64,000 nt of DNA from Bacteroidota bacterium (lineage in GTDB: Bacteria; Bacteroidota; Bacteroidia; Bacteroidales; VadinHA17). The notes beneath the pieces are model-generated. The model ran no database searches. It worked only from the letters and a program-made list of their open reading frames with translations, and was not told where the DNA came from. Shown piece after piece: positions 8,387 to 18,835 of this stretch. The DNA is taken from contig JADFDS010000002.1 of the NCBI GenBank assembly GCA_018262715.1, positions 41,127-105,126 of the forward strand. Reading direction: 5' to 3'. The number at the start of each line of letters is the position of its first letter. Within the stretch, counting starts at the first letter, position 1. The position numbers and the translations under genes are program-made.

Positions 8387-8443
8387 TGACTCATTCGCTT
8401 GAATGACCCGCATCACATCTCCGTGGGTCGCAGACCTGCAAGA

Positions 8444-8471
8444 ATTCGCAATTCGCAATTCGCAAATCGCA
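8444..8471 (+). repeat. Intergenic heptamer repeats, locus 2
   Basis: Three ATTCGCA units and one AATCGCA in tandem, ending 8 bases before the metK -7 box. Same family as 3216-3257 and 30325-30352. Confidence 0.8.
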
Positions 8472-8479
8472 AATTATAT

Positions 8480-8487
8480 TATCTTTG
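8480..8487 (+). promoter_or_regulatory. Putative -7 promoter box of metK
   Basis: TATCTTTG, a full consensus match. The predicted start of transcription near 8494 falls just before the riboswitch, which supports both calls. The -33 region lies inside the heptamer repeats and has TTC instead of TTG. Confidence 0.55.
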
Positions 8488-8500
8488 TGCCGTTATACGA

Positions 8501-8555
8501 CAGGTGGACAGATTTGCACTGATTGCAACCACGGAAAAAAATGCTAAAACGGTTT
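8501..8555 (+). promoter_or_regulatory. Probable SAM-II riboswitch in the metK leader
   Basis: The order of conserved parts matches SAM-II (the metA motif). Stem P1 is GTGG (8504-8507) with CCAC (8529-8532). Its loop holds GATTT (8511-8515) and GATTGCAA (8521-8528), and a downstream A-rich stretch leads to GCTAAAA (8543-8549). A pseudoknot can form between ACTG (8518-8521) and CGGT (8550-8553), the place where SAM-II folds its second helix. SAM-II senses S-adenosylmethionine and usually turns off methionine or SAM synthesis genes, which fits metK. About 59 bases separate it from the ATG, longer than usual for direct occlusion of the ribosome site. Confidence 0.72.
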
Positions 8556-8614
8556 CCAACCGCTGCTTTGCCAACAATCCGTCCCTGCCATTGTTAAACG
8601 TAAAAAATTAACAG

Positions 8615-9874
8615 ATGAGCTATTTATTTACTTCTGAATCCGTTTCCGAAGGGCACCCTGACAAGGTAGCCGACCAGATCTCCGACGCGCTTCTTGATAA
8701 CTTCCTGGCATGGGACCCCGAATCAAAGGTCGCATGCGAAACACTGGTCACCACAGGCCAGGTGGTTGTTGCCGGCGAGGTCAAGACAAAAACATACGTA
8801 GATGTACAGTCAATAATCCGCGAAGTCATCAACCGCATCGGCTACACAAAGGCCGAGTACATGTTCGACGGCAACTCATGCGGAATCTTCTCTGCTATAC
8901 ATGAACAGTCGCCCGATATCTCCATGGGCGTCGAGCGCAGGAAGAAGGAAGAACAGGGTGCAGGCGACCAGGGAATGATGTTCGGCTACGCCGTGGACGA
9001 GACGGAAAACTTCCTCCCTCTCTCTCTCGATATTGCCCATGAGCTTGTATACCAGCTGGCAGAAATCCGCCGCGAAGGCAAACAGATGAAATATCTCAGG
9101 CCCGACTCAAAGAGCCAGGTCACAATTGAATATAACGACAACGGCACCCCGAAGAGAGTGCACACCATAGTCGTTTCCACCCAGCATGATGATTTTGACA
9201 AGGACGAAAAGAAGATGCTGGAAACGATCAAAAAGGATGTGATCAACATCCTCGTTCCAAGGGTTAAAGTGCAGTTTGGCAAAGAGGTACAGCAGCTCTT
9301 TGACGGAAAAATCAAATATCATGTCAATCCCACCGGCAAGTTCGTTATCGGCGGACCTCACGGCGACAGCGGCCTGACGGGCCGAAAGATCATCGTTGAC
9401 ACATATGGCGGCCGCGGCGCCCACGGCGGCGGCGCATTCTCGGGCAAGGACCCCTCGAAGGTCGACCGCTCGGCAGCATACGCAGCACGCCATATAGCAA
9501 AGAACATGGTTGCCGCCGGCGTTGCCCGCGAAATGCTTGTCCAGGTTTCATATGCCATCGGCGTGGCCGAACCGGTTGGCATCTTCGTGAATACCTTCGG
9601 CACCTCGAAGGTGAAGCAGAGCGACGGTGAGATCGCAAAGATCATTGATAGGATGTTCGACCTCCGGCCGGCAATGATTGAGAAGGAGTATGGCCTGCGC
9701 AAGCCTATCTACAGCGAGACTGCAGCCTACGGACACATGGGCCGCGTGCCGCGAACCGTTGAGAAAACCTTTAAGTCATTCAATGGCAAACCTGACAAGA
9801 AGGTAGCTGTCCAGCTCTTCAGGTGGGAGGAACTCAACAAGGTCAGCTCAATAAAGAAGGCATTCGGGCTGTAG
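8615..9874 (+). CDS. metK: S-adenosylmethionine synthase
   Basis: 419 residues, the slightly long form common in Bacteroidota. It makes SAM from methionine and ATP in the cytoplasm. The first SAM-synthase motif '[18 protein letters not shown]' is at 11-28, the hexapeptide motif '[12 protein letters not shown]' at 115-126, and the P-loop-like '[16 protein letters not shown]' at 271-286, all intact. The ATG at 8615 is fixed by the family's start ('[15 protein letters not shown]'). It is expressed alone behind a probable SAM-II riboswitch and converges on metF with only 36 bases between stops. That gap holds a small stem, ATCCC/GGGAT. With metH and metF next door, the region covers most of the methionine cycle. 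Confidence 0.98.
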   Translation: MSYLFTSESVSEGHPDKVADQISDALLDNFLAWDPESKVACETLVTTGQVVVAGEVKTKTYVDVQSIIREVINRIGYTKAEYMFDGNSCGIFSAIHEQSPDISMGVERRKKEEQGAGDQGMMFGYAVDETENFLPLSLDIAHELVYQLAEIRREGKQMKYLRPDSKSQVTIEYNDNGTPKRVHTIVVSTQHDDFDKDEKKMLETIKKDVINILVPRVKVQFGKEVQQLFDGKIKYHVNPTGKFVIGGPHGDSGLTGRKIIVDTYGGRGAHGGGAFSGKDPSKVDRSAAYAARHIAKNMVAAGVAREMLVQVSYAIGVAEPVGIFVNTFGTSKVKQSDGEIAKIIDRMFDLRPAMIEKEYGLRKPIYSETAAYGHMGRVPRTVEKTFKSFNGKPDKKVAVQLFRWEELNKVSSIKKAFGL

Positions 9875-9910
9875 AAATACTATAAATCCCTGAACGGGAT
9901 CTGCCGGCCT

Positions 9911-10873
9911 CTAGAATGAGGCTTTGACAATCCGCGCAATATTATCCGATCTGCCGAGGGTATAGTAATGTATCCCCGGCACTTCGTTTTTAAGGAGGTC
10001 GCGGCTCTGCACCGCAGCCCACTCTATGCCAACCTCCCTCGCCTCATCATCAGTGCGGCACTGCGAGAGCTGATGCACCAGCTCCTCAGGCATGTCAATA
10101 TGAAATGTCTGTGGCAGGAGGTTCACATCGGTCATTGCCGATACCGGCTTGATGCCGGGAATCAGCGGTACCGTCACCCCCATTGCGCGAAGGGCATCGC
10201 GGAACGCATAGAACTTGGCATTATCAAAAAACATCTGTGTCACAATGTAGCTCGCCCCCGCCTCCACCTTACGCTTAAGGTTGGCCATGTCACTGGTCAT
10301 GTTGGGAGCCTCGAAATGCTTCTCCGGGTATCCGGCCACGCCGATGCAGAATGACGTTGCTGCGCTGTTCTTAAGGTCCGGATCGAGGTAGTGTCCGCGG
10401 TTCATGTCAGCAATCTGCTGTACCAGCTCATTGGTGTTTCGGTGGCCGCCCTGGTTGGGAATGAATACACGGCTGCCACGGGGCGGATCGCCGCGGAGCG
10501 CCAGCACATCATTGATTCCCAGAAAATTCATCTCTATAAGGGCGTTCTCCGTCTCCTCCTTTGTGAATCCGCCGCACAGAACATGAGGCACGACGTTCAC
10601 GTTGTACTTGTATTTCACCGCAGCAGCAAGTGCAATTGTTCCCGGGCGTTTTCGCGTGACACGCCTCTCCAGAAGCCCGTCCGGTCTCTCCGTCAGCACC
10701 TCTTCATTGCGGTGCGAGGTGAAGTTGATATAGGCCGGCTCATACTCAAGCAGAGACTCAATAGTCCTGTATATGCGCTCAATGCTGTGCCCCTTCAGCG
10801 GCGGCAGCAGCTCAAAGGTGAAGAGCGGCTTTTTCGAATTCCTTATAAGGTCAATTACAGTCGTTCGTTCCAT
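9911..10873 (-). CDS. metF: Methylenetetrahydrofolate reductase
   Basis: 320 residues. It reduces 5,10-methylene-THF to 5-methyl-THF, the methyl donor used by MetH. The TIM-barrel start 'PLFTFELLPPLKG' carries the catalytic Glu. 'YINFTSHRNEE', 'VLCGGFTKEETENAL', 'DVLALRGDPP' (flavin/folate site) and 'ASYIVTQMFFDNAKF' follow in family order, with 'PLIPGIKPVS' late. The ATG at 10873 is 9 bases after the metH stop, so metH-metF is a tight operon. The pair makes functional sense: product of one, substrate of the other. No separate promoter is seen. Confidence 0.97.
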   Translation of the reverse strand: MERTTVIDLIRNSKKPLFTFELLPPLKGHSIERIYRTIESLLEYEPAYINFTSHRNEEVLTERPDGLLERRVTRKRPGTIALAAAVKYKYNVNVVPHVLCGGFTKEETENALIEMNFLGINDVLALRGDPPRGSRVFIPNQGGHRNTNELVQQIADMNRGHYLDPDLKNSAATSFCIGVAGYPEKHFEAPNMTSDMANLKRKVEAGASYIVTQMFFDNAKFYAFRDALRAMGVTVPLIPGIKPVSAMTDVNLLPQTFHIDMPEELVHQLSQCRTDDEAREVGIEWAAVQSRDLLKNEVPGIHYYTLGRSDNIARIVKASF

Positions 10874-10882
10874 TATGCAAAT

Positions 10883-13800
10883 CTAAAGATTCGGAGCCAG
10901 CCATCTTGCCGCCTCCTCAACGGTCATGCCGCACCTGTTGGCATAGTCCTCAAGCTGGTCGCGCCCGATTGTACCCACGTTGAAGTATGATGACCCGGGA
11001 GATGCAAATATATAACCGCAAACCGAAGAAACAGGCACCATCACAAAACTCTCTGTCAGCGTGACGCCTATCGTCTCCGGCACCCTGAGTATATCAAACA
11101 GCACCTTCTTGCCGGTATGGTCGGGGCATGCGGGGTATCCCGGCGCCGGCCTTATGCCCTGGTACCTGACCTTGAACATCTCAGCCATAGTGAGCTGCTC
11201 TCCTGCTGAATAGCCCCAGTGTTTCATGCGTATCTCGCGATGGAGCCATTCGGCTGCCGCCTCGGCGAAGCGGTCAGCGAGTATTCTCAGCATTATGGTA
11301 CGGTAGTCATCTCCCGCAATATCTGCCGGCAGCTGATCGACGGTCTTTACCGACACCACGAAGAGCCCGGCGTGATCATCCTTTTCTGCGACGAAGTCTG
11401 CGAGGCAAAGGTTAAGCTGCCCCGGTTCCTTCTCCTCCTGGTTACGCAGGAACCGAAGCCAGGCTTCGCCGTGGGCGGTATCCAGCTTCACATCATCCCC
11501 ATGCCGCTCCGCCGGGAAGATCCCAGACAGCGCTGCGGCCACCATCAGGTCACCGCTGATAATCCTTTCAATCATCACCAGGGCATCGTCATAAAGCTTC
11601 TTCGCTTCGGCCCCCTTTACGGGATCATTGAAGATATCAGGATATTTGCCGTTGATCTTCCACGCGAAGAAGAAGAATGTCCAGTCTATGTATTCAGCAA
11701 GCGTCCGCAGGCTCACTGGGCCGGAGTTTATTATTCCCGGCATCGCCGGCGCAGGCATCGGTTGCAGGGTCTTCATACCGTTGGCCCTGGCTGCCGGTAA
11801 TGTTACGAGCCTCTTCTCCCTGCGTGATGCCTCATGGTCACGGCGCAGCTTTTCGTACTTCTCCTTCATGCTCCTGCCGAGAGAGCCGTCAGGAGCCACC
11901 AGCCCCGACATAACAGGCACCGCCCGCGATGCATCCTTCACATATACTGCGTTATACGTGTAAACCGGAGCTATCCTGACCGCTGTGTGTATCTCCGAGG
12001 TGGTTGCCCCGCCTATCAGCAACGGGATCTTCATCCCCCTCTCCTCCATGAGCGATGCGATATGCACCATCTCCTCAAGCGAAGGGGTGATCAGCCCGGA
12101 TACCCCGATGAAATCAACATTCTCCTTTACGGCTGTATCAAGTATCTTTTCCGCGGGCACCATCACACCGAGGTCTATCACCTCGTAGTTGTTGCACGAC
12201 AAAATGACCCCCACAATGTTTTTCCCGATGTCATGCACATCACCCTTGACTGTTGCGAGCAGCACTTTGCCTGCAGACGAGGCTTCTCCGCCCTTCATCT
12301 CCGCCTCGATGTGCGGAGTCAGCTTTGCCACTGCCTTCTTCATCACCCTGGCGCTCTTGACCACCTGCGGCAGGAACATTCTTCCTGATCCGAACAGGTC
12401 TCCCACCACGTTCATACCGTCCATCAGCGGACCCTCGATGACCCGCAGTGCCCTGTCATACTGCGGGCGCGCCTCCTCCACATCATCCTCGATGAATGTG
12501 TCTATGCCGTTCACCAGGGCATGCTTTATCCGGCTCACCACATCTCCGTCGCGCCATTCCGGGTGCTTTGTTCCCTCCTCCTGCTTCGCTCCCTTCATCG
12601 TCGAGGCATACTGCAGCAGCCTGTCGGTGGCATCCTTCCTGCGGTTCATCACCACATCCTCCGTCAGCTGCAGCAGCTGCGGCTCCACGGAGGTATAGAC
12701 CTTCAGCAGTCCGGGATTAACGATCCCCATATCCATGCCTGATTTAATGGCGTGATAGAGGAACACCGCGTGCATTGCCTCCCTGACCGGGTCATTTCCA
12801 CGGAACGAGAACGACAGGTTGCTCACTCCTCCGCTCACCCTGGCAAAGGGGAGGTTTGCCTTAATATATTCAGTGGCTTTGATGTAATCAACTGCATAGT
12901 TATTGTGCTCCTCGATGCCTGTGGCGATGGCCAGGATATTGGGATCGATGAAGATGTCCTCCGGCGGGAAACCGGCTTTCTCCGTCAGCAGACGGTACGA
13001 TCTGTCAGCCACCTCCCTGCGTTTTTCGAAGGTGGCAGCCTGTCCCTCCTCGTCAAAGAGCATCACCACCGCGGCAGCGCCGTAGCGCCTCACCAGCCGG
13101 GCTTTCTTCAGGAAATCCTCCTCACCCTCCTTCAGGCTGATGGAGTTGACAACCGGTTTGCCCTGTATGCACTGCAGCCCTGCCTCCAGCACCTCCCACT
13201 TCGACGAATCGACCATGATGGGAAGCTTCGCGATGTCAGGCTCGCTCATCAGTATGTTGATGAACCGTCTCATGGCTGCGGCGCCGTCAATCATGGCATC
13301 ATCCATGCATATGTCAATCACCTGTGCGCCACCCTCCACCTGGTCACGCGCCACATCGAGCGCTGCCGCGAAATTCCCCTCGCGGATCAGCCGCGCGAAC
13401 TTTATTGAGCCGGCCACGTTGGTCCGCTCACCTATGTTGACGAAGTTGCTGTCAGAACGGATCACCAGCGGCTCGAGGCCTGCAAGTGCTGTGACATGTT
13501 TCCTTTCCGGAAGTGACCTGGGTTTCTGCCCCGCGGCGGCGGAAGCTATAACCTTAATATGGTCCGGGGTGGTGCCGCAGCAGCCGCCGATGATGTTCAC
13601 CCAGCCGTTCTGGATGAAGCTTTTTATGATGTTGCCCATGTATTCGGGCGACTGGTCATACTCCGCAAACTGGTTCGGCAGACCGGCGTTGGGATGTGCC
13701 GAGACGAAGAACGGGGCTTTTGCGGCCAGTTCCTCAATGAATGGCCTGAGTTGTTCCGCCCCAAGGGCACAGTTCAGACCGATGCTCAGCAGCGGGTAAT

Positions 13801-14497
13801 GCGACATTGTAATAAGGAACGCCTCGAGGGTTTGCCCCGTAAGTGTGCGGCCGCTGGCATCGGTGATTGTGCCGGAGACCATGACGGGAAGGTCTATACC
13901 CTTCTCTTCAAGGATCCCGCTTATTGCAAATAGGGCTGCCTTGGCATTGAGTCCGTCAAAGATGGTCTCAACAAGCAGGATATCCACGCCCCCGTCAATC
14001 AGTCCCCGCACCTGTTCGCCGTAGGCCTCCGCAAGATCGGCAAATGTTACTGTCCGGGCGCCCGGATCATTCACATCGGGTGACATTGAGGCAGTACGGT
14101 TGGTGGGACCGACAGATCCGGCCACCCATGACTCGCGACCGCTTTCTGTGCGGTGTTGCTCCACAGCTTCCCTGGCCAGCCGTGCGGCAGCCACATTCAT
14201 GTCATAGACGAGTGGCTCCATACCGTAGTCAGACAGCGATATCCTGTTAGCATTGAAGGTGTTGGTGCTGATAATGTCAGCGCCAGCCCCCAGGTAGCTC
14301 AGGTGAATATCCCTGATTATGGCGGGCTGTGTCAGCGACAGCAGGTCGTTGTTGCCCCTGAGTGACCGGGGGTGGCTGGCATACTGCGTGCCGCGGTACT
14401 GCTCCTCTGTAAGCCTGTGGCGCTGTATCATGGTACCCATGGCGCCGTCGAGGACAAGTATCCTCTCAGCCAGTGCCTCTCTGACAGATCTTTTCAA
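10883..14497 (-). CDS. metH: Cobalamin-dependent methionine synthase
   Basis: 1204 residues with all four modules in order. The homocysteine domain spans about 1-325, with zinc ligands Cys243, Cys306 and Cys307 in 'GLNCALG' and '[10 protein letters not shown]'. The pterin-binding domain spans about 345-600 ('[11 protein letters not shown]'). The B12-binding region spans about 650-880, with the cobalt-ligating motif DVHDIG at 753-758, His755 being the lower ligand. The SAM-dependent reactivation domain follows, with '[12 protein letters not shown]'. It transfers methyl from methyl-THF to homocysteine. The start codon is TTG at 14495-14497: a TAA lies 15 bases upstream in frame with no ATG between, and homology ('[17 protein letters not shown]') requires a start here. 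No cobalamin riboswitch is visible upstream. Confidence 0.97.
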   Translation of the reverse strand: MKRSVREALAERILVLDGAMGTMIQRHRLTEEQYRGTQYASHPRSLRGNNDLLSLTQPAIIRDIHLSYLGAGADIISTNTFNANRISLSDYGMEPLVYDMNVAAARLAREAVEQHRTESGRESWVAGSVGPTNRTASMSPDVNDPGARTVTFADLAEAYGEQVRGLIDGGVDILLVETIFDGLNAKAALFAISGILEEKGIDLPVMVSGTITDASGRTLTGQTLEAFLITMSHYPLLSIGLNCALGAEQLRPFIEELAAKAPFFVSAHPNAGLPNQFAEYDQSPEYMGNIIKSFIQNGWVNIIGGCCGTTPDHIKVIASAAAGQKPRSLPERKHVTALAGLEPLVIRSDSNFVNIGERTNVAGSIKFARLIREGNFAAALDVARDQVEGGAQVIDICMDDAMIDGAAAMRRFINILMSEPDIAKLPIMVDSSKWEVLEAGLQCIQGKPVVNSISLKEGEEDFLKKARLVRRYGAAAVVMLFDEEGQAATFEKRREVADRSYRLLTEKAGFPPEDIFIDPNILAIATGIEEHNNYAVDYIKATEYIKANLPFARVSGGVSNLSFSFRGNDPVREAMHAVFLYHAIKSGMDMGIVNPGLLKVYTSVEPQLLQLTEDVVMNRRKDATDRLLQYASTMKGAKQEEGTKHPEWRDGDVVSRIKHALVNGIDTFIEDDVEEARPQYDRALRVIEGPLMDGMNVVGDLFGSGRMFLPQVVKSARVMKKAVAKLTPHIEAEMKGGEASSAGKVLLATVKGDVHDIGKNIVGVILSCNNYEVIDLGVMVPAEKILDTAVKENVDFIGVSGLITPSLEEMVHIASLMEERGMKIPLLIGGATTSEIHTAVRIAPVYTYNAVYVKDASRAVPVMSGLVAPDGSLGRSMKEKYEKLRRDHEASRREKRLVTLPAARANGMKTLQPMPAPAMPGIINSGPVSLRTLAEYIDWTFFFFAWKINGKYPDIFNDPVKGAEAKKLYDDALVMIERIISGDLMVAAALSGIFPAERHGDDVKLDTAHGEAWLRFLRNQEEKEPGQLNLCLADFVAEKDDHAGLFVVSVKTVDQLPADIAGDDYRTIMLRILADRFAEAAAEWLHREIRMKHWGYSAGEQLTMAEMFKVRYQGIRPAPGYPACPDHTGKKVLFDILRVPETIGVTLTESFVMVPVSSVCGYIFASPGSSYFNVGTIGRDQLEDYANRCGMTVEEAARWLAPNL

Positions 14498-14518
14498 TGT
14501 CTGGCGGTTTTAGTTCAG

Positions 14519-14526
14519 CAAAGCTA
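14519..14526 (-). promoter_or_regulatory. Putative -7 promoter box of metH-metF
   Basis: TAGCTTTG on the minus strand, a full match to TAnnTTTG, 21 bases before the TTG start of metH. The leader would be only about 15 bases, leaving no room for a riboswitch, in contrast to metK. Confidence 0.5.
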
Positions 14527-14546
14527 ACTTAAAGCTGTGATATATG

Positions 14547-14573
14547 AAAACCAGGTTGTGTACAGCGACCTGG
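14547..14573 (-). terminator. Hairpin with short T-tract after the hybrid regulator gene
   Basis: On the minus strand CCAGGT pairs with ACCTGG around an 11-base loop and is followed by TTTT. It lies 16 bases past the regulator's stop and before the metH promoter, so it probably separates the two units. Confidence 0.55.
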
Positions 14574-14588
14574 CACCATAATCTCTCA

Positions 14589-17500
14589 CTAAGAACCAGG
14601 TCTGCCGGAATGAACATTCATCACAGGCTTTGCTTCCTCCGAAGTCCTGACATGATTCTTTATGAATTCAACAGGAGTCATTCCAAATTGTTTTTGAAAA
14701 CACTTGGAGAAATATGATGGATTGCGAAATCCCACCATATAACAGACCTCGCTTACAAGATAACGGTTCTCAAGCATAAGGGCTGCAGCCTTCTTCAGTC
14801 TGATTATCTGGATCAGTTCGTTGGGAGTCACATCGACCAGGGTCTTGATCTTGGCGAAAAATCCCGAACGGCTTATGTACATCTGCCTGACAATCAGATC
14901 AACAGACAGGTCGGCATTTGAAATGTTTTCTTCAATAATGTTATTGACATGTGAGAGGAACTCCTCGTTTGAGTGGTTGGGGGCAACGCCGCTCAGGGGT
15001 ACCAGTGGCATCCTGGAGAACTTCTCAATCATGGTCTTGCGCATATCCAGAAGGTTTTTGATACACGCACAGAGATACCTGACCGAGAAAGGTTTCTCGA
15101 TGAAAATATCAACCCCGGCCTCCATTCCCTCTACCTTTGCTTTGACATCAGTCTTTGCGGTCAGCATCACAAACGGGATGTGACTCAGGTACAGGTTGCC
15201 GCGTATTGCCTTGCAGAGCTCAATCCCGTCCATAACGGGCATCATCCAGTCACACACAAGAATGGAGATGGAGTTGGCCTTCATCAGTTCGAGCGCCTCA
15301 GCACCGTTTCGTGCTGTCAGCACGTTATAATCAGCTGCCAGTGTATCATACAGAAAGACCATCATCTCAAGATTGTCCTCGACAATCAGCAACGAGCAGC
15401 GCCCGTCTGCACAGGCACGGACCGATTCATCACTCAGGATATCATCCGGTTTGCTTCCGTCGCCTTCTCCGGCTTTATTATCGGGTTGCCTGAGCGGCAG
15501 GGTAACAGTAAAAGTACTACCCTGCCCCGGAGCGGAGTCTACTGTCACTGTTCCGTTATGCAGGCTCACAATGCTTTTGACAATGCTCAGTCCGATACCG
15601 GTGCCTGACTTGCTTTCAGATAAGCGGTAAAAGGGTTTGAAAATATTATCCCTCTCATTATGCGGAATGCCGCAGCCGTCATCATCCACAATGATTTGGA
15701 AGTTCTGCTCTGCCTCATTGCGGATGCATTTCAGCTCAACCATGCTGCCGGCATACTTGGCTGCGTTGGTCAGCAGGTTGCTCATTATCTTGGTGACTGC
15801 TTCAAGATCAACCTCGGCTTCAAAATCTTCCATCCCGGACACCATGACTTTCATCCCTGACTGGGTCATATATGGCATGTAGGTCTCCACAATGGAATTA
15901 AGAAGAGCGGGAATGTTACGCCGTGTAAAGTCAAGTTTTATATCAGGGTCCTGCTCTATCTTCCTGAAATCAAGGAGCTGATTCACCAGGGAGAGGAGTC
16001 GCCTGCTGTTACGGTCAATGGTATTAAGATCATCACGTATCTTCGCAACCCTGGTTTCGGGCATCATGAGAATCCTTTCAACCGGGGCGGTGATCAGTGA
16101 GAGCGGGGTGCGTATTTCGTGGGCAATGACAGTAAAGAACCGGATCTTCTCATCATAAGTCTCTTTCTCCCTCTGCTGGTTCAGCAACTCCATCTTATGC
16201 CGGTTTTTCTTTTCCGACCGGCGGATAAGAAAGACAAACAGCCATATCAGGAGCAGGATCGAGAAGATGATATAAAGGATTATGAATAAGGGTGAAAACA
16301 TCAGAGGAGGGCGAATATAAATCTGTATTGCCTTATAGTCGTCACCCCACAAGTCATTGCCGTTCGAGGAGCGGACCTGAAACTCGTAGTTGCCCGGGGA
16401 GAGGTTCGTGTAGGTGGCTGTTCTGTTGTTTGAGACATAATTCCATTCTTCATCATAGCCTTTAAGCCGGTATGAATAACTGATCTTCCCTGGAGCATAA
16501 TAAGATATGGCTGAATAGGAGATGACTATATTGTTCTCATCGGGTTTCAGTTCAATTTTATCCTGGAAATTAACCGCCTTATGCAGAATGGTTTTATCAG
16601 ATGCCTTTACTGTTTCATTGTTGACAAGTAACCCGGTAAGCACCACATCCGGAACAGTATTATCGATGATGATCCGGTGCGGAAAGAAAGAGTTGAATCC
16701 GTTCACTGATCCGAAATAAATCCTGCCGTCACTTGCTTTATAGCCGGATGAAGCTATGAAGTGGTCGCTCTGCAGGCCGTCAGGCTTGCTGTAAGCAATG
16801 CAGTTCCCGTTATCGGGATCAAAGCGTAGCAGACCGTTGGTGGTTGACAGCCACAGTATATGATTATCGCCTTCAATGCAGCAAATATGGTCATCCCTTT
16901 CACGTACAGCAACATATTCAAAGTTATCATTCACCGGGTTGTAGCGAAACAGTCCCCTGGCAGTGCCGGCCCAGAGCACGTCACTTTGGTCGATAAACAG
17001 TGAGTTGACAATTTCTTCAGGGAAATATGCACCTGCGCGACGCGGGAGATACTCCTTCCACTCATCCCTTTGGGGATTATATCGCTGCAAGCCCCTGCCC
17101 TGGGTGGCAAACCATATGAATCCTTTCTTATCCTGACAGATATCTATCACGGTAACGCCTGTCCTCCTGACCACGGTAAACCTTTCATTTTCACGGTCAT
17201 ATACTTCAATGCCGCTCATGGTGCCTATCCACATGGCAGAACCGCGGTCTTTGAAAATCGAGTATGCACTCATGTTTTCAAGGCCACCGTAGCTGTTGCT
17301 GCTGTATACCCTGAACCTGCCCGTAAGGGTATTATAGATATTTATCCCGCCGGTATAAGTACCAATCCACAGGTCATCACCATCAAAACAGAGAGCATGA
17401 ACATTGTGGAATGAGATGCTGTTCTGACCCGGAACGGGCATGAAATGCCTGTGGCTGCCATCAGACGGTCTGTACCTGATCAGCCCCTGGTCATCCGTTC

Positions 17501-18767
17501 CGATCCAGATATCACCATTATCTCCTTCGCAGATTTTGCTCACTATGCTTCCGGATTTTGATCCTGTGAACCGTGAGCAGTTGTTGCCATAGAAGAGGCC
17601 GTCATATGGAGAGATATAATTGATCCCTCCGTAATAGGTCCCTATCCAGAATCCACCCTCGTGATCACGGGTGACAGGATAGACGAACTTATCACTTATG
17701 GTTGCAGGGTCACTGTAATCAGGAACGTAGTATTCATAATTGCCTGACAGGATGTCAAACAGAATAAGCCCCTCGTCAGTGCCGATGAACAGTTTGCCGG
17801 GCTCGTATTCGGATATTGAGTGGATGTGCATGACAGGCTCGCCGGTAGGATTGAAGTTGGTGCTGACTTCTCCTGAATGCTTGTCGAATTCCTGGACACC
17901 CTTAAGCCAAGTGCCCAGCCACAATCTCCTTCTGCTGTCTTCAAAGATGGTGAGTATGTCATCTTCTCCCCGGGGATCATCATACCTGAGGTCGACGTGC
18001 TCGAATGTTCCGGTTGTCTTGTTAAGCCGTTCCAGCCGTCTCCCCTTCTCCCTCAGGGCTGCCCACACGATATTGTCAGAGTCAACGAAAACCTTGTCAA
18101 CATAATTGGAGGTACCCTCGAAGGTGTACCTCTTCAGTGTAGCGGTTGTAATGTCATATTTCAGGACTCCGTCTCCATATGTTGAGAACCATTTGTTGCC
18201 ATCCCTGTCCTCAGCCACGGTGTTGACTGAGGAGGTAATACGGATACCATCATCAGCGATCAGGCTTATTCTGGTATACTTTTGTTCTTCAATGTCATAT
18301 ATGAACAATCCCGGATTGGCCGCAATCCATATGTCATTGTTTTCATCTATGATCATATAGTTCACATCAGAGATTCTGAAGTCACTTGCGGCCGATGTGA
18401 GGAGCCGCTCAAAACGGTCGCCGCAATACCGGTAAATCCCGTCCCTGGTACCCGCCCAGATACATCCGTCCCTGTCCACGCATATGCTTGCTATTGAGTT
18501 GGATTCAAGTCCTTCCGCGGAAGTGAAATGCCTGAAATGCAGGGGTATTGACTGATCCGCAGCCAGGCAGGGCGCCGGCAGAATCAGAGATGCAATCCAC
18601 AGAATGATCAGGAAGGCTGTCTTCGCCTGCAGACTGCCTGAAGGCGCGGGCTGCCGGAATTCAGGTCCGGGTTCTGGTTGAATATCGTATTTTTCCGGGA
18701 GCTTCACGGGGGTAATTGCTTCAAATATCAAAAGCCTGCAATTTACGATTTCCGGGGTAAGGTACAA
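14589..18767 (-). CDS. Hybrid two-component system regulator of the PUL (sensor kinase, receiver, AraC)
   Basis: 1392 codons; all parts of a signalling pathway in one chain. A signal peptide-like segment (about 50-68, 'TAFLIILWIASLILPAPCLA') leads to a periplasmic sensor of repeated propeller blades (about 75-740, 'GLWIGT'-type repeats) and a Y_Y_Y domain. A membrane helix follows at about 822-845. Then come HisKA with His883 in 'HEIRTPLSLI', HATPase ('NLLTNAAKYAG', 'DDDGCGIP'), a receiver with Asp1173 in 'LVCDWMMPVMDG', and an AraC-type helix-turn-helix. Such regulators bind a glycan breakdown product and activate the adjacent susC/susD. Start uncertain: the frame opens with TTG at 18767 after an in-frame TAA, and no ATG precedes the signal segment. 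GTG at 18707 is the alternative. Confidence 0.93.
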   Translation of the reverse strand: MYLTPEIVNCRLLIFEAITPVKLPEKYDIQPEPGPEFRQPAPSGSLQAKTAFLIILWIASLILPAPCLAADQSIPLHFRHFTSAEGLESNSIASICVDRDGCIWAGTRDGIYRYCGDRFERLLTSAASDFRISDVNYMIIDENNDIWIAANPGLFIYDIEEQKYTRISLIADDGIRITSSVNTVAEDRDGNKWFSTYGDGVLKYDITTATLKRYTFEGTSNYVDKVFVDSDNIVWAALREKGRRLERLNKTTGTFEHVDLRYDDPRGEDDILTIFEDSRRRLWLGTWLKGVQEFDKHSGEVSTNFNPTGEPVMHIHSISEYEPGKLFIGTDEGLILFDILSGNYEYYVPDYSDPATISDKFVYPVTRDHEGGFWIGTYYGGINYISPYDGLFYGNNCSRFTGSKSGSIVSKICEGDNGDIWIGTDDQGLIRYRPSDGSHRHFMPVPGQNSISFHNVHALCFDGDDLWIGTYTGGINIYNTLTGRFRVYSSNSYGGLENMSAYSIFKDRGSAMWIGTMSGIEVYDRENERFTVVRRTGVTVIDICQDKKGFIWFATQGRGLQRYNPQRDEWKEYLPRRAGAYFPEEIVNSLFIDQSDVLWAGTARGLFRYNPVNDNFEYVAVRERDDHICCIEGDNHILWLSTTNGLLRFDPDNGNCIAYSKPDGLQSDHFIASSGYKASDGRIYFGSVNGFNSFFPHRIIIDNTVPDVVLTGLLVNNETVKASDKTILHKAVNFQDKIELKPDENNIVISYSAISYYAPGKISYSYRLKGYDEEWNYVSNNRTATYTNLSPGNYEFQVRSSNGNDLWGDDYKAIQIYIRPPLMFSPLFIILYIIFSILLLIWLFVFLIRRSEKKNRHKMELLNQQREKETYDEKIRFFTVIAHEIRTPLSLITAPVERILMMPETRVAKIRDDLNTIDRNSRRLLSLVNQLLDFRKIEQDPDIKLDFTRRNIPALLNSIVETYMPYMTQSGMKVMVSGMEDFEAEVDLEAVTKIMSNLLTNAAKYAGSMVELKCIRNEAEQNFQIIVDDDGCGIPHNERDNIFKPFYRLSESKSGTGIGLSIVKSIVSLHNGTVTVDSAPGQGSTFTVTLPLRQPDNKAGEGDGSKPDDILSDESVRACADGRCSLLIVEDNLEMMVFLYDTLAADYNVLTARNGAEALELMKANSISILVCDWMMPVMDGIELCKAIRGNLYLSHIPFVMLTAKTDVKAKVEGMEAGVDIFIEKPFSVRYLCACIKNLLDMRKTMIEKFSRMPLVPLSGVAPNHSNEEFLSHVNNIIEENISNADLSVDLIVRQMYISRSGFFAKIKTLVDVTPNELIQIIRLKKAAALMLENRYLVSEVCYMVGFRNPSYFSKCFQKQFGMTPVEFIKNHVRTSEEAKPVMNVHSGRPGS

Positions 18768-18770
18768 ACT

Positions 18771-18798
18771 ATAACGGACTGCTAACGCAGCCCGTTAT
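18771..18798 (-). terminator. Hairpin between susD and the regulator gene
   Basis: A 12-bp stem closed by 4 bases: on the minus strand ATAACGGGCTGC pairs with GCAGTCCGTTAT, with one G.T pair. It lies 4 bases before the first possible start of the regulator and 38 bases past the susD stop. No T-run follows. It may end the GH127-susC-susD transcript or reduce read-through into the regulator. Confidence 0.55.
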
Positions 18799-18835
18799 GT
18801 AAGTACCATTTTGTATAAAATTCATTGGTCCGATC

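Noticed and set aside
14498..14588. SAM or cobalamin riboswitch before metH
   Set aside because: The leader after the -7 box is only about 15 bases, and the hairpin at 14547-14573 fits a terminator of the upstream gene.
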